From Pseudohalocynthiibacter aestuariivivens (GTDB lineage Bacteria; Pseudomonadota; Alphaproteobacteria; Rhodobacterales; Rhodobacteraceae): a stretch of 64,000 nt of DNA. The stretch lies in the NCBI RefSeq assembly GCF_011040495.1, contig NZ_CP049037.1, positions 434,001 through 498,000 of the forward strand, read 5' to 3'. Shown here piece by piece: positions 1 through 9,720 of this stretch. A program made the position numbers and the translations under genes. The stretch's first letter is position 1; each line of letters begins with the position of its first letter. The notes under the pieces are model-generated. The model was not told the origin of the DNA, searched no databases, and was given only the letters and a program-made list of their open reading frames with translations.

Positions 1-39
1 GCGGACAGCGGCACAGGTCATGCCGCAGAGGCAGTGTGA
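1..39 (+). CDS. ntrY: C-terminal end of a protein, probably NtrY sensor kinase (partial)
   Basis: An open frame enters from the left edge and stops with TGA at 37-39, giving the last 12 residues only. No domain is visible. The assignment to the NtrY histidine kinase rests on position: it ends nine bases before ntrX, and ntrY-ntrX is the standard alphaproteobacterial order. The identity is inference. Confidence 0.5.
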   Translation, partial: ADSGTGHAAEAV

Positions 40-47
40 GGGGACCC

Positions 48-1457
48 ATGAACGATATTCTGATTGTAGACGACGAGCGTGATATTCGTGAGCTGATCTC
101 GGATATTCTGGAGGACGAGGGATATTCCACTCGGCTGGCGGGGAATTCGGACGACGCGATGGCAGCGATTGCAGAACAGCCCCCGGCATTGTTGATTTTG
201 GATATCTGGCTGAAAGACAGCAACATGGATGGGATCGACATCCTCAAGGCGGTGAAGCGCGACTATCCCGATGTGCCGGTGGTCATCATCTCTGGCCATG
301 GCAATATCGAGATCGCTGTCGCCGCGATCAAGCAGGGTGCCTACGATTTCATTGAGAAACCGTTCAACATTGATCAACTGATGGTCGTCATACGTCGCGG
401 TATGGAAACCAGCCGCCTGCGACGCGAGAACCAAAGTCTTAAACGGCGTGAGACCGGCCCGGCGGACATGCTGGGCGAAAGCAGCGTCTTTCGTTCCTTG
501 GTCAGTCAGTTGGACAAAGTTACACGCTCGAATGGGCGGGTCATGTTGACCGGTCCGGCGGGCAGTGGCAAGGAACTGGCGGCGCGTTACATCCATGTCA
601 ATTCCAACCGGGCAGATGCGCCTTTCATCTCAGTCGGGTGCGCATCAATCGAGGCCGAGCGCATGGAAGAGGTGCTGTTTGGACGTGAAAGCGAAGACCG
701 CGGGATAGAGCCGGGCCTGCTGGAAGAGGCCAGCGGTGGTGTGATCTATTTCGACGAGGTGGCGGATATGCCTCCGGGTACACAGTCCAAGATTTTGCGC
801 GTACTGGTTGACCAGCAATTCCTGCGTGTCGGTGGCTCGGAAAAAGTTCAGGTCGACCTGCGCGTGATCAGCTCTACCAGCCATGATCTGGAGACTGAAA
901 TTGCGGCCGACAGGTTCCGCCGCGAGCTTTTCCATCGCTTGAACGTTGTACCGATCAGTGTGCCATCGCTGGAAGAGCGTCGAGACGATATTCCTCTACT
1001 TGCCAACTACTTCATCGAGATGCTGAACAAAACGCAAGGGTTGCCACTCCGCAAGCTGAGCGGAGAGGCAAATGCGTTGTTGCAGACGATGCCATGGCCC
1101 GGAAACGTGCGCCAGTTGCGCAATATGGTCGAACGGGTTTTGATCCTAGGGGAGGGCACAGGCGATATCGAGACACAGGAATTGCCCGGTGAAAGCGCCG
1201 TCGGCCCGGACGATGGACGCGTGGTATTGGCCGGGGCGCTCGCTACAATGCCGCTACGCGAAGCACGAGAAGCCTTCGAACGAGAGTACCTGCTGACACA
1301 GATCAACCGGTTTGGAGGAAATATCAGCCGCACCGCTGAGTTCGTCGGAATGGAGCGCAGCGCACTACATCGCAAGCTGAAATCGCTGGGCGTGGTCACG
1401 TCGGCAAAATCCGGCGCGCGCGTGGCCAAGATTGCAGAGGAGGAGGCGGACGAATAG
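48..1457 (+). CDS. ntrX: NtrX nitrogen-assimilation response regulator
   Basis: 469-residue response regulator of the NtrY-NtrX system. The N-terminal receiver domain (about residues 1-125) shows the acidic pair in ILIVDDE, the phospho-acceptor Asp in LLILDIW and the Lys in EKPFN. The AAA+ domain has Walker A GPAGSGKE and Walker B GGVIYFDEV. A Fis-type helix-turn-helix closes the protein (about 415-455). The segment that should carry GAFTGA reads LFGRESEDRGIEPG, so the sigma54-contact loop is missing; this suggests it does not activate sigma54 promoters. A GTG at 36 also opens the frame, but the ATG at 48 has GAGGGGA just upstream and gives the family-typical start MNDILIVDDE. trkA follows in the same direction. 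Confidence 0.93.
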   Translation: MNDILIVDDERDIRELISDILEDEGYSTRLAGNSDDAMAAIAEQPPALLILDIWLKDSNMDGIDILKAVKRDYPDVPVVIISGHGNIEIAVAAIKQGAYDFIEKPFNIDQLMVVIRRGMETSRLRRENQSLKRRETGPADMLGESSVFRSLVSQLDKVTRSNGRVMLTGPAGSGKELAARYIHVNSNRADAPFISVGCASIEAERMEEVLFGRESEDRGIEPGLLEEASGGVIYFDEVADMPPGTQSKILRVLVDQQFLRVGGSEKVQVDLRVISSTSHDLETEIAADRFRRELFHRLNVVPISVPSLEERRDDIPLLANYFIEMLNKTQGLPLRKLSGEANALLQTMPWPGNVRQLRNMVERVLILGEGTGDIETQELPGESAVGPDDGRVVLAGALATMPLREAREAFEREYLLTQINRFGGNISRTAEFVGMERSALHRKLKSLGVVTSAKSGARVAKIAEEEADE

Positions 1458-1553
1458 GCAGGCCAGCACCATCGCTGGCTGTGAATTGATTTGACCCCGC
1501 ACGCCCCCTCTGCCATGCCTTGGGTCCGGTCAGGGCCAGAGGCTTGAGGTCAT

Positions 1554-2930
1554 ATGAAGGTCATCATTTGCGGTGCGGGTCAGGTTGGCTGGCAGATTGC
1601 CCGGCATCTGTCGGGCGAACGTAACGACGTTACTGTTGTTGACAGCAACCCCGATCTGGTGCGCCGCGCCACTGATACACTAGATGTGCAGGGACTGGCT
1701 GGTTTTGCCAGTTATCCTGACGTTTTGGATCGTGCGGGCGCGCGCGACGCCGATATGATCATCGCCGCGACCTATTCGGACGAGGTGAACATGGTCACAT
1801 GCCAGGTCGCCCATTCGGTCTTTGCCATCAGTCGCAAGATTGCGCGCCTGCGCAGTCAATCCTATCTGGATGCTATCTATTCCGACCTCTATCGGCGTGA
1901 TCACATGCCGATCGACGTGGTGATCAGCCCGGAAAAAGAAGTGGCAGAAGCCGCGTTGCAACGTTTGGGTGCCCCAGCGGCTTTTGATACGGAAAAGTTT
2001 TTTGATGGCAAAGCTCAGCTCATGGGCCTGCGCCTCGAAGAAGATTGTCCTGTGGTCAACACGCCACTGCGCCAGTTAAGCGATCTGTTTTCGACGCTGC
2101 GGGTTGTGGTTCTGGCCGTGCGCCGAGAGGGGCGACTGTTTGCGCCGGAGGCCGGAGATCAGCTGTTTGTTGATGACGAATGCTATGTTTTTGCCCCGAA
2201 CGAAGATATTCCACGCACGCTGGAGGTGTTCGGCAAGAAAGCGCAAAAGCAGGAACGCGTCGTGATCTTGGGTGGCGGCAATGTCGGGCTAGCGGTTGCG
2301 CGCGCGCTGGAAACCAGCGGACGGCGTATCCGCGCCAAGATGATTGAACGAAGCCGCGCCCGTGCCGAACATGCCGCCGACGCGCTGGAACGAACCATCG
2401 TGCTGAATGGTGATGCGCTAGATAGCACGCTGTTGAACGAGGCAGGCATTTCACGTGCCGATGCCGTGCTGGCTGTGACCGACGATGACAAGACAAACCT
2501 GCTGGCCGCGGTGCGCGCCAAATCCGAAGGCTGCCCCTTTGCCATCAGTCTGGTCAATGATCCGACGCTGGTGCCTTTACTTCAGCCTATCGGGGTAGAT
2601 GCCTATATCAACCCCCGTGCGACTACAGTCAGTTCGATCCTGCGCCATATCCGACATGGGCGGGTGCGCGGTGTCTACTCTATCGGCGATGCCGAAGCTG
2701 AGGTGATCGAAGCGCAAGTCATGTCCACGTCTTCCATCGCGGGTGCCGCGATCCGCGATATTGATTTCCCCGAAGGCGTGTTGATTGGCGCGGTGAAAAA
2801 GGGGAAGGAGATTTTCAAGCCGACTGGCACGATGCGTATCGAAGAAGGCGACGTCATCGTGATCTTTGCCATGGCATCGGATGTGGCGCGGGTTGAGCAG
2901 CTGCTTCAGGTTTCGATTGATTTCTTCTAA
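1554..2930 (+). CDS. trkA: Trk K+ uptake regulatory subunit TrkA
   Basis: 458-residue cytoplasmic peripheral subunit that gates the TrkH K+ channel by binding NAD(H) or nucleotides. It has two RCK modules in tandem: a first Rossmann fold beginning MKVIICGAGQVGWQIA, a second with VVILGGGNVGLAVA at about residue 233, each followed by a TrkA-C domain; the last ends EEGDVIVIFA. Length matches E. coli TrkA (458). GAGGTCAT lies just before the ATG. The end overlaps the start region of trkH, so the two are translationally coupled. Confidence 0.95.
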   Translation: MKVIICGAGQVGWQIARHLSGERNDVTVVDSNPDLVRRATDTLDVQGLAGFASYPDVLDRAGARDADMIIAATYSDEVNMVTCQVAHSVFAISRKIARLRSQSYLDAIYSDLYRRDHMPIDVVISPEKEVAEAALQRLGAPAAFDTEKFFDGKAQLMGLRLEEDCPVVNTPLRQLSDLFSTLRVVVLAVRREGRLFAPEAGDQLFVDDECYVFAPNEDIPRTLEVFGKKAQKQERVVILGGGNVGLAVARALETSGRRIRAKMIERSRARAEHAADALERTIVLNGDALDSTLLNEAGISRADAVLAVTDDDKTNLLAAVRAKSEGCPFAISLVNDPTLVPLLQPIGVDAYINPRATTVSSILRHIRHGRVRGVYSIGDAEAEVIEAQVMSTSSIAGAAIRDIDFPEGVLIGAVKKGKEIFKPTGTMRIEEGDVIVIFAMASDVARVEQLLQVSIDFF

Positions 2931-4458
2931 CCCGATATCGGACCGCTTGCTGCGGTTTCCTCTGATCCTGATCCTGGGAGGCATCGCATCCGTTGCCATG
3001 TTCCTGCCTGCGTTGCATGCACTGGTGCTGGAGGATCATTCAGTTTCTCGCAGCTTTGCATATTCTGGGATATTGGGGCTTGCCGCCGTCGGATTGATTG
3101 GTTTGGCAATGAGCGGCAACGTCAGTCGCCACGAGGCCAGCGACCTGAGCAACCTTCTGTCGCTGTGCCTGACATTCATCGTGCTTCCGGTGTTCCTTGC
3201 GGTGCCGTTTTACGAGGGTGTGCGCAATACAAGTTTTCTGAATGCTTACTTCGAGATGGTCTCGTCACTGACCACCACGGGCACGACGCTCTTTAACACA
3301 CCGGGTCGTCTGGGCGATAGCCTGCATCTCTGGCGGGGCATGGTCGGCTGGTTCGGCGGATTGCTGATGTGGGTTGCTGCCTCGGCGGTACTTGCGCCTC
3401 TAAATTTGGGTGGTTTCGAAGTGACAGCAACGGCTGAGCCGGGGCAGGGCGAGACACGTCTCGATCGGTTCGAGCGCGCGGGCGCGGGCAAGCGCATGGG
3501 GCAGGCCACGTATTTGCTGGGGCCGATCTATGTCGGATTGACTGCGGCGCTTTGGCTCTTTCTGGTGTTGTGTGGCGATCGGCCGTTGGTGGCGGTTGTA
3601 CATGCGATGTCAACCATGGCCACCAGTGGCATTTCACCGGTCAACGGCGTTCAGAATGCCGGCTCCGGTCTGGGTGGAGAGATCGTGATCTTCTTTTTCA
3701 TGATGTTTGCACTTTCACGCCTCACGTTTTCATCCGACACGATCACGACTGCGCGCCCCGGACTGCATCATGATCCAGAGTTTCGGCTGGGAATGCTATT
3801 GATCCTCGGTGTACCGTTGCTGCTGTTTTCAAGACATTGGTTGGGTGCGCTCGAGGTGGACCAGTTCGAAGAAATTCCGACGGCCATCGGGGCGCTCTGG
3901 GGGGGCACGTTCAGCGTATTGTCATTCCTGAGCACAACCGGATTTGAAAGTGCCTATTGGGAGACGGCACGTGACTGGTCCGGTCTTGGGACGCCGGGGC
4001 TGATTCTGTTGGGTCTGTCGCTGGTGGGGGGCGGTGTCGCGACCACGGCCGGCGGGGTCAAGCTGTTGCGGGTCTACGCGCTTTACCTCAACGGTCAGCG
4101 CGAGATGGAACGACTGGTACATCCGTCGTCAGTGGGGCGGGCAGGCGCGCGCAGCCGCCGCATGCGACGGCAGGGCGCGTTCGTGGCTTGGATTTTCTTT
4201 ATGCTCTTTGCGCTGTCATTGGCGACGATCACGGTCATTCTTTGTGGGCTCGGGCTCGGGTTCGAACCATCGTTGATCCTGTCGATCGCAACGCTGTCGA
4301 CCACGGGGCCACTGACCCAAGTAGCCGGCGAGGCACCGATCATACTTAGTCAGATCGGTCCGGCAGCGAAACTGGTATTATGCGCTGCTATGGTGTTGGG
4401 ACGGCTCGAAACGCTGGCGATAATCGCGTTGATCAATCCGTCCCTGTGGCGGGATTGA
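2881..4458 (+). CDS. trkH: Trk-type K+ transporter membrane subunit TrkH
   Basis: Integral inner-membrane K+ channel subunit, about 525 residues. Four membrane-pore-membrane repeats can be traced by their filter-like loops: SSLTTTGTTLF, STMATSGISPV, LSTTGFESAYW and LSTTGPLTQVA. Hydrophobic segments alternate through the protein, with a basic cytoplasmic loop (RAGARSRRMRRQ). The start is uncertain: ATG at 2866, ATG at 2881 and TTG at 2917 all lie inside the end of trkA; 2881 or 2917 leaves a normal short N-terminus before the first TM segment. Works with TrkA immediately upstream. Confidence 0.92.
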   Translation: MWRGLSSCFRFRLISSNPISDRLLRFPLILILGGIASVAMFLPALHALVLEDHSVSRSFAYSGILGLAAVGLIGLAMSGNVSRHEASDLSNLLSLCLTFIVLPVFLAVPFYEGVRNTSFLNAYFEMVSSLTTTGTTLFNTPGRLGDSLHLWRGMVGWFGGLLMWVAASAVLAPLNLGGFEVTATAEPGQGETRLDRFERAGAGKRMGQATYLLGPIYVGLTAALWLFLVLCGDRPLVAVVHAMSTMATSGISPVNGVQNAGSGLGGEIVIFFFMMFALSRLTFSSDTITTARPGLHHDPEFRLGMLLILGVPLLLFSRHWLGALEVDQFEEIPTAIGALWGGTFSVLSFLSTTGFESAYWETARDWSGLGTPGLILLGLSLVGGGVATTAGGVKLLRVYALYLNGQREMERLVHPSSVGRAGARSRRMRRQGAFVAWIFFMLFALSLATITVILCGLGLGFEPSLILSIATLSTTGPLTQVAGEAPIILSQIGPAAKLVLCAAMVLGRLETLAIIALINPSLWRD

Positions 4459-4596
4459 GACGCGTTGGAACTAAACACTGACAGGGAATTGATTTTTAGG
4501 CTGGAAACTCTGTCACGGGCGAGACATACTTGGTATCAAGTATAAAATTCCGGCACGGATCCGCCGCGCATACAAGAATAAAGGCTTTGGGGATAA

Positions 4597-4836
4597 ATGG
4601 CTTCTGACCGTCAAAATCTGCAGGACGCATTTCTGAATCAAGTACGCAAAACGAAAACACCTGTCACCGTTTTCCTGATCAATGGTGTGAAGTTGCAGGG
4701 CGTTATTACTTGGTTCGACAACTTCTGTATTCTGCTGCGCCGCGATGGGCAGTCTCAGCTGGTCTATAAGCATGCGGTTTCGACCATCATGCCGTCGTCG
4801 CCGATCAACCTTTATGATGGTGACGACCCCACTTGA
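4597..4836 (+). CDS. hfq: RNA chaperone Hfq
   Basis: 79-residue Sm-like hexameric RNA chaperone that pairs small RNAs with mRNAs. Sm1 is seen in [19 protein letters not shown] and Sm2 in YKHAVSTI; the short C-terminal tail is typical of alphaproteobacteria. GGGGATAA precedes the ATG. The 138-base gap after trkH has an AT-rich TATAAAAT at about 4541-4548 that could be its promoter -10. The TGA shares a base with the ATG of hflX, the common hfq-hflX coupling. Confidence 0.97.
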   Translation: MASDRQNLQDAFLNQVRKTKTPVTVFLINGVKLQGVITWFDNFCILLRRDGQSQLVYKHAVSTIMPSSPINLYDGDDPT

Positions 4837-6116
4837 TGGATCACGCGCCCGTAGACACCCGCGCATGGGTGCTGCACCCTGATATCTGGTCTCGCGACGA
4901 CTCTGCCCGCACACCCGCGTTGGCATTGGAAGAGGCGATGGGGCTGGCTCACGCGTTGCCCGGTCTCAAGGCACTGGGTGGCACAGTCGTCAAGCTGCCC
5001 AAGGCACATCCCGGTATGCTGTTCGGTAAGGGCAAGATCGAAGAACTGCGCGCAAAATTCGAGGCGGAAGACATCGAACTCGTGTTGATCGACGGGCCCG
5101 TGACGCCAGTACAACAACGCAATCTCGAAAAAGCCTGGGGCGTAAAGCTATTGGACCGAACCGGGTTGATTCTAGAGATTTTCAGTGACCGTGCCGCCAC
5201 CCGAGAAGGTGTATTGCAGGTCGAGATGGCCGCGCTGAGCTATCAGCGCACAAGGCTGGTAAGGGCCTGGACGCACTTGGAGCGGCAGCGTGGCGGTCTC
5301 GGTTTCGTCGGTGGCCCCGGTGAAACGCAGATCGAGGCGGACCGAAGGGCCATTGACGATCAGTTGGTGCGCCTGCGCCGCCAGTTGGAAAAGGTGGTCA
5401 AGACCCGGACCCTGCATCGGGCTGCACGAGCCAAGGTGCCATTCCCGATCGTCGCATTGGTGGGATACACGAACGCTGGCAAGTCGACGCTGTTCAACCA
5501 CCTCACAGGGGCCGAAGTGATGGCAGAGGACATGCTCTTTGCCACGCTTGACCCAACGATGCGCCGGATCGAATTGCCGGAAGGTGGCCCAGAGCTTATT
5601 CTGAGTGACACCGTTGGTTTTATTTCCGATTTGCCGACAGAACTGGTCGCTGCTTTTCGGGCAACACTGGAAGAGGTGCTGAGTGCGGACCTGATTTGCC
5701 ATGTGCGCGATATTGCCCACCCCGAGACAGAAGCTCAGAAGAAGGACGTAGAGGCAATTCTGGAAAGCCTTGATGTCGCAGAGGACACGCCGAGAATCGA
5801 GATCTGGAACAAGATTGATCTACTGGACGATGATGACCGCGCGGCGATGATGACCCGCGCAGAGCGGTTAGAGGACGTACAGGCACTTTCCGCAGTGACG
5901 GGAGAGGGAATGTCGGCATTGGTGGCGCGCATCGCAGCGGCGCTCACGCCAGAGACCGAAGAGAAACAGCTACATCTGCGTTTTGACGAAGGCCGCAAAC
6001 GTGCTTGGCTGTTTGAGCGTGGGCTGGTTGAACACGAAGTGCAAACCGACAGTGGATTCGACCTGACGATACGTTGGACGGCGCGCGAAGCGGCACAGTT
6101 TAACGCGCTGAACTAG
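4836..6116 (+). CDS. hflX: Ribosome-associated GTPase HflX
   Basis: Ribosome-splitting GTPase of about 426 residues. The N-terminal HflX domain contains LFGKGKIEEL and the glycine-rich GFVGGPGETQIE; the G domain has G1 GYTNAGKSTLF, G3 DTVGFI and G4 NKIDLL. The ATG at 4836 overlaps the hfq stop (TGATG); a TTG three bases upstream is also possible. Confidence 0.95.
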   Translation: MDHAPVDTRAWVLHPDIWSRDDSARTPALALEEAMGLAHALPGLKALGGTVVKLPKAHPGMLFGKGKIEELRAKFEAEDIELVLIDGPVTPVQQRNLEKAWGVKLLDRTGLILEIFSDRAATREGVLQVEMAALSYQRTRLVRAWTHLERQRGGLGFVGGPGETQIEADRRAIDDQLVRLRRQLEKVVKTRTLHRAARAKVPFPIVALVGYTNAGKSTLFNHLTGAEVMAEDMLFATLDPTMRRIELPEGGPELILSDTVGFISDLPTELVAAFRATLEEVLSADLICHVRDIAHPETEAQKKDVEAILESLDVAEDTPRIEIWNKIDLLDDDDRAAMMTRAERLEDVQALSAVTGEGMSALVARIAAALTPETEEKQLHLRFDEGRKRAWLFERGLVEHEVQTDSGFDLTIRWTAREAAQFNALN

Positions 6117-6215
6117 GCTCCTTGACAGCATAACATTTCGCTCCCATTTGCGCAGTACTGCGGGTCGGCTTTGCCCCAGGCATCCCGGTTTCAAAGCCCA
6201 GAGTAAACGCCGGTG

Positions 6216-7157
6216 ATGGATATTTTTCTCGTTAGCATAGGGTTGATCGCCCTTTTGGCGGGTGGCGAAATGCTGGTTCGTGGCGCTGTTTCGATGGCGC
6301 GCGGAATCGGCATGAGTTCGATGGTGATCGGAATAACACTAGTCGGATTTGGCACATCCGCCCCAGAACTTGCTGCCAGCCTCAATGCTGCATTGGCAGG
6401 GTCGCCGGGTATTGCCGTCGGTAACGTTGTCGGCAGCAATATCAGCAACATTCTGCTCATCCTAGGTCTGGCGGCGATGATATCGGCCTTGGCGGTGCCG
6501 CAGGGCGTGCTGGCGCGGGACGGCGCGGTGATGCTGCTGGCAACAGTGCTGTGCGTTATCGCCGTGCTATCGGGCACAATGGGACGACTCGCGGGGTTGG
6601 GGTTGTTTTTGGTGTTGGTCCTGTATCTTGTCGCCACGTTTTGGCTGGAGCATCGCAGACACGCACCAGTACCAGAGACGGTCGACGACGTTTCAATGAC
6701 CCGTTCCGGTATCGGCCGCGCGGCGCCGATCTTCACCTGCGGCTTGATCTTCGTCCTGCTGGGCGCGCACGCTTTGGTCAGTGGCGCAATCGCAGTCGCG
6801 GCAGATCTGGGGCTTTCAGAGGCTCTAATTGGTCTTACAATCGTTGCAGTCGGCACCTCCATGCCCGAATTGGTCACATCGGTAATTGCTGCACGCAAGG
6901 GAGAAGGCGAGGTGGCATTGGGCAATATTCTGGGCAGCAATGTTTTCAACATCCTCGGCATTCTCGGAGTGACTGCCTTGGTACAGCCGCTGAATATTCC
7001 CGATCAGATCGCGGCGTTTGACATATGGGTGATGTTGGGCGCCACGGCGCTGCTGCTTGTGCTCGGCTATTCCGGGGCGCGGATTTCACGGGCAGAAGGC
7101 GCGCTGTTGTTCGTGGCGTATCTGGCTTACATGGGGTGGCTGATCATCACGATCTAG
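6216..7157 (+). CDS. CaCA-family Ca2+/Na+ antiporter (YrbG-like)
   Basis: 313-residue inner-membrane cation/Ca2+ exchanger with about ten TM helices. The two inverted alpha repeats are clear: GFGTSAPELAASL with GNVVGSNISNI, and AVGTSMPELVTSV with GNILGSNVFNI. A GTG three bases before the ATG is an alternative start. The 3' end converges on the penicillin acylase gene, and the two stop codons overlap within 7154-7157, so there is no room for a terminator between them. Confidence 0.9.
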   Translation: MDIFLVSIGLIALLAGGEMLVRGAVSMARGIGMSSMVIGITLVGFGTSAPELAASLNAALAGSPGIAVGNVVGSNISNILLILGLAAMISALAVPQGVLARDGAVMLLATVLCVIAVLSGTMGRLAGLGLFLVLVLYLVATFWLEHRRHAPVPETVDDVSMTRSGIGRAAPIFTCGLIFVLLGAHALVSGAIAVAADLGLSEALIGLTIVAVGTSMPELVTSVIAARKGEGEVALGNILGSNVFNILGILGVTALVQPLNIPDQIAAFDIWVMLGATALLLVLGYSGARISRAEGALLFVAYLAYMGWLIITI

Positions 7158-9628
7158 GGACTGGCAGGGCGCAGGTTGGTGATCCCGACTGCCGCCGCGC
7201 GGGCCAACTGCGGATCTAGTGACATCGGAATATACTCCCCTCGGCGCCAAAGCTGCGCAAGATCATCGTAATACCTGCTGAGGAAGTGCCCCGACTGACC
7301 GGTAGAGATAACGAAAACGCTGCTGTCAGGGTCTGCAAAGTCATATACACCACGATATCCGGCACCATGCACGTTCTGGAATGGGTCCGGTCCTGTGCCG
7401 CGTGTCAGTCCGCGTTGCAGTGTGTGGTCGCCACCCGAGGTGGATTGTCGGATGTTGACGAAATACCGCACCCATGGGACGTCCCCCAAAACCGGATGAT
7501 CCTGAACCGCCTGATGAACATCGCCCCAGCGAAGCGATTCCAAAGCTGTTCCATAGCGGTCTGTGATCCAGACCAATGCATCGTCCAACGCCAGTCGGGC
7601 GATATCCGTGCAGGTCTCAACCGGGCTGGACTGGACCACGTCGCACCAGATCGCCGCGCCATCTACATCGCGATAGACGCGCTCGATAAATATCGGGTCG
7701 GCATGGGTGAACTCGGAGTTGAGCGGTCCTAATTCGTCCTTGGCCAATCGCGTTTGGAGCGCACGCAGCCATGCCGCGTAAATTAGCGGTTCTGGCCGAT
7801 GTTCGTTCATCTCGCCATTCCAATCGGCCAAAAGCGACAGGGCGCGTTGACGCAGACCCTGAGCAGAACCTTCTGGGGCGCTTTCGCCAGTAAACCACAG
7901 ATCGGCACCAATGAGTGGCAACAACGACCTTGCGGTAAAGCTGACGGTATCCAGTTGCGCCTCGATAAAGCTGTCTCTGGTGTGGACATGTCGGGTTTGC
8001 ATCAACCGCTGCCAGCGATGAATACGCTGCGTATCGCCCCAGACGTAGCTGACATGTTGGGGAAAAGGCCGGTCAACCGTCTTGTTATTGGTATTGCCAA
8101 GGATACCACCAACCGGGGCTACGAATTCTGGGTTCGCAGAGTGCGGAAAACGCCCCTGCCAGCGGTTACTATCAATCCAGCCGCGACTGGGCAGGCGTCC
8201 CTGGCTTTCGTGATCGGCGTTGCGGCGGGGCATTGCACCCATCAGTTTCATCGCTATTTTTTCACGATCCACGACGGTAAGGTTCTGGGCCGGAGCTACA
8301 AAGAGTTCACCGGCCTCAAGTGCATCCTCGACGGCACCTGCCCGCATCAGGGCAATCGCGGCGCTCATGGTTGTATCATGCGCGCTGAGCGCGGTCCAAG
8401 CGAGGCTGGCCACATGACCAGAAGGTGTCACCGTCCCTAGGTTGTAGTGCGACCCGGGCAGCACCGGGCCATTCTCGGTCCACCGCAAGGTCATCGTCAC
8501 CGGGTCCTCTCCGGAAATGTTGATGATCGAGCGGCGCGTTTCGAATGGTTTGAATCCATCCGGCGTCAGGTATTCTTCGGGGTTGTCGGGATTCAACTGC
8601 TCGATATAGACGTCCTGATCGTCAAGATTGGCCGAGGTGATGCCCCATCCCAACCGTTCACTGCGCCCTGTCAGAACGGCCGGTACACCGGGTATTGTAC
8701 CACCGATCACCCCTCCGCTGGCCAGTTCCAGCCGTGCCAGATACCAGATCGCAGGCGCTGAAAACCCCAGATGGGGATCGTTAGCCAAGAGTGTACCGCC
8801 AGCAGCGGAACGCGACGGCGCTGCGGCCCATGCGTTCGAGGCACCGGCGAATTCTGGCGCAGGGAATGGAGAAAGCGGGTGTTGCGGCATCGGTGTGCCG
8901 ATCGCATAGCGCGGAAGCTCCAGCCCCGGCATCAACTGGGCGTAGTCCGGCAGTGCGGCGATACCGGTGCCGGGCGCATCGGGCAGAATATCCGCCAACC
9001 GGGCTGAGTCCCCCAGAACCAGCGATGTGCGCGCGCGGCGTACCTCGTGACTCATCTGGGCCGATAGCTGAACCGCCATCAGCTTGATAATTGCAATGCT
9101 GTCCGTGGCAGACCAAGGCGAAATCGGTGCATTAAAGAGGAACATCTCGGGCGCGCCGCGCCCCAAGGCCGAGGAATTGATTTCGTCCACGCGGGCGTTC
9201 ACTCCAGCGGCATAAGCTTCGAGTGCGGCCGTCGTGACCGGATCCTGCGCCGCCACCGATGCACGCGCGGCCCCGTAGATGTCGAACCGGCGCAGCAGTT
9301 TGTCTACGCTCAGTGTCCGTGTCCCGAACACCTCTGACAGGCGACCCTGCGCCGTGCGGCGCAATACGATCATCTGCCATAGCCGGTCCTGCGCATGCGC
9401 ATATCCAAGGCCAAAGAAGACACCGGTATCTTTTTCGCTGAAGATATGTGGAACGTTGGCGTTGTTGCGTACAATCTCGACCGGCGCAGAGAGGCCCGCC
9501 ACATCGAGCGATTTATCGTACTCGGGCAGTGAGCGTGACAACAAAAAGTAGAGCCCGATGACCGCCAGTACCGCCAGCGCCAACAGCACGCCCGTGATCC
9601 GCATCAACCATTTGAAGAGATCTGCCAT
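7154..9628 (-). CDS. Penicillin acylase family Ntn-hydrolase
   Basis: About 824-residue secreted or membrane-anchored amidase (S45 family) that is matured by self-cleavage. An N-terminal TM or signal segment (about 10-35) is followed by the alpha region with GLGYAHAQDRLWQM and RRTAQGRLSEVFG. The beta-chain nucleophile is the Ser of GASNAWAAAP, preceded by FAGA as expected for autocleavage, and ANDPHLG follows. Substrate could be acyl-homoserine lactone, beta-lactam or another amide; the sequence does not decide. ATG at 9628 is preferred over GTG at 9640. Confidence 0.88.
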   Translation of the reverse strand: MADLFKWLMRITGVLLALAVLAVIGLYFLLSRSLPEYDKSLDVAGLSAPVEIVRNNANVPHIFSEKDTGVFFGLGYAHAQDRLWQMIVLRRTAQGRLSEVFGTRTLSVDKLLRRFDIYGAARASVAAQDPVTTAALEAYAAGVNARVDEINSSALGRGAPEMFLFNAPISPWSATDSIAIIKLMAVQLSAQMSHEVRRARTSLVLGDSARLADILPDAPGTGIAALPDYAQLMPGLELPRYAIGTPMPQHPLSPFPAPEFAGASNAWAAAPSRSAAGGTLLANDPHLGFSAPAIWYLARLELASGGVIGGTIPGVPAVLTGRSERLGWGITSANLDDQDVYIEQLNPDNPEEYLTPDGFKPFETRRSIINISGEDPVTMTLRWTENGPVLPGSHYNLGTVTPSGHVASLAWTALSAHDTTMSAAIALMRAGAVEDALEAGELFVAPAQNLTVVDREKIAMKLMGAMPRRNADHESQGRLPSRGWIDSNRWQGRFPHSANPEFVAPVGGILGNTNNKTVDRPFPQHVSYVWGDTQRIHRWQRLMQTRHVHTRDSFIEAQLDTVSFTARSLLPLIGADLWFTGESAPEGSAQGLRQRALSLLADWNGEMNEHRPEPLIYAAWLRALQTRLAKDELGPLNSEFTHADPIFIERVYRDVDGAAIWCDVVQSSPVETCTDIARLALDDALVWITDRYGTALESLRWGDVHQAVQDHPVLGDVPWVRYFVNIRQSTSGGDHTLQRGLTRGTGPDPFQNVHGAGYRGVYDFADPDSSVFVISTGQSGHFLSRYYDDLAQLWRRGEYIPMSLDPQLARAAAVGITNLRPASP

Positions 9629-9720
9629 TGGCCGCGCCACTTAACCTGTCATTTGCCCTTGCATCCTGGGCCGGGATAGTCAGAAATTCAGGCCAAGACA
9701 ATGGCAAGCGGGGAAAGAAC

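Noticed and set aside
7154..7157. Bidirectional terminator between the antiporter and acylase genes
   Set aside because: The two stop codons overlap and no inverted repeat is present.
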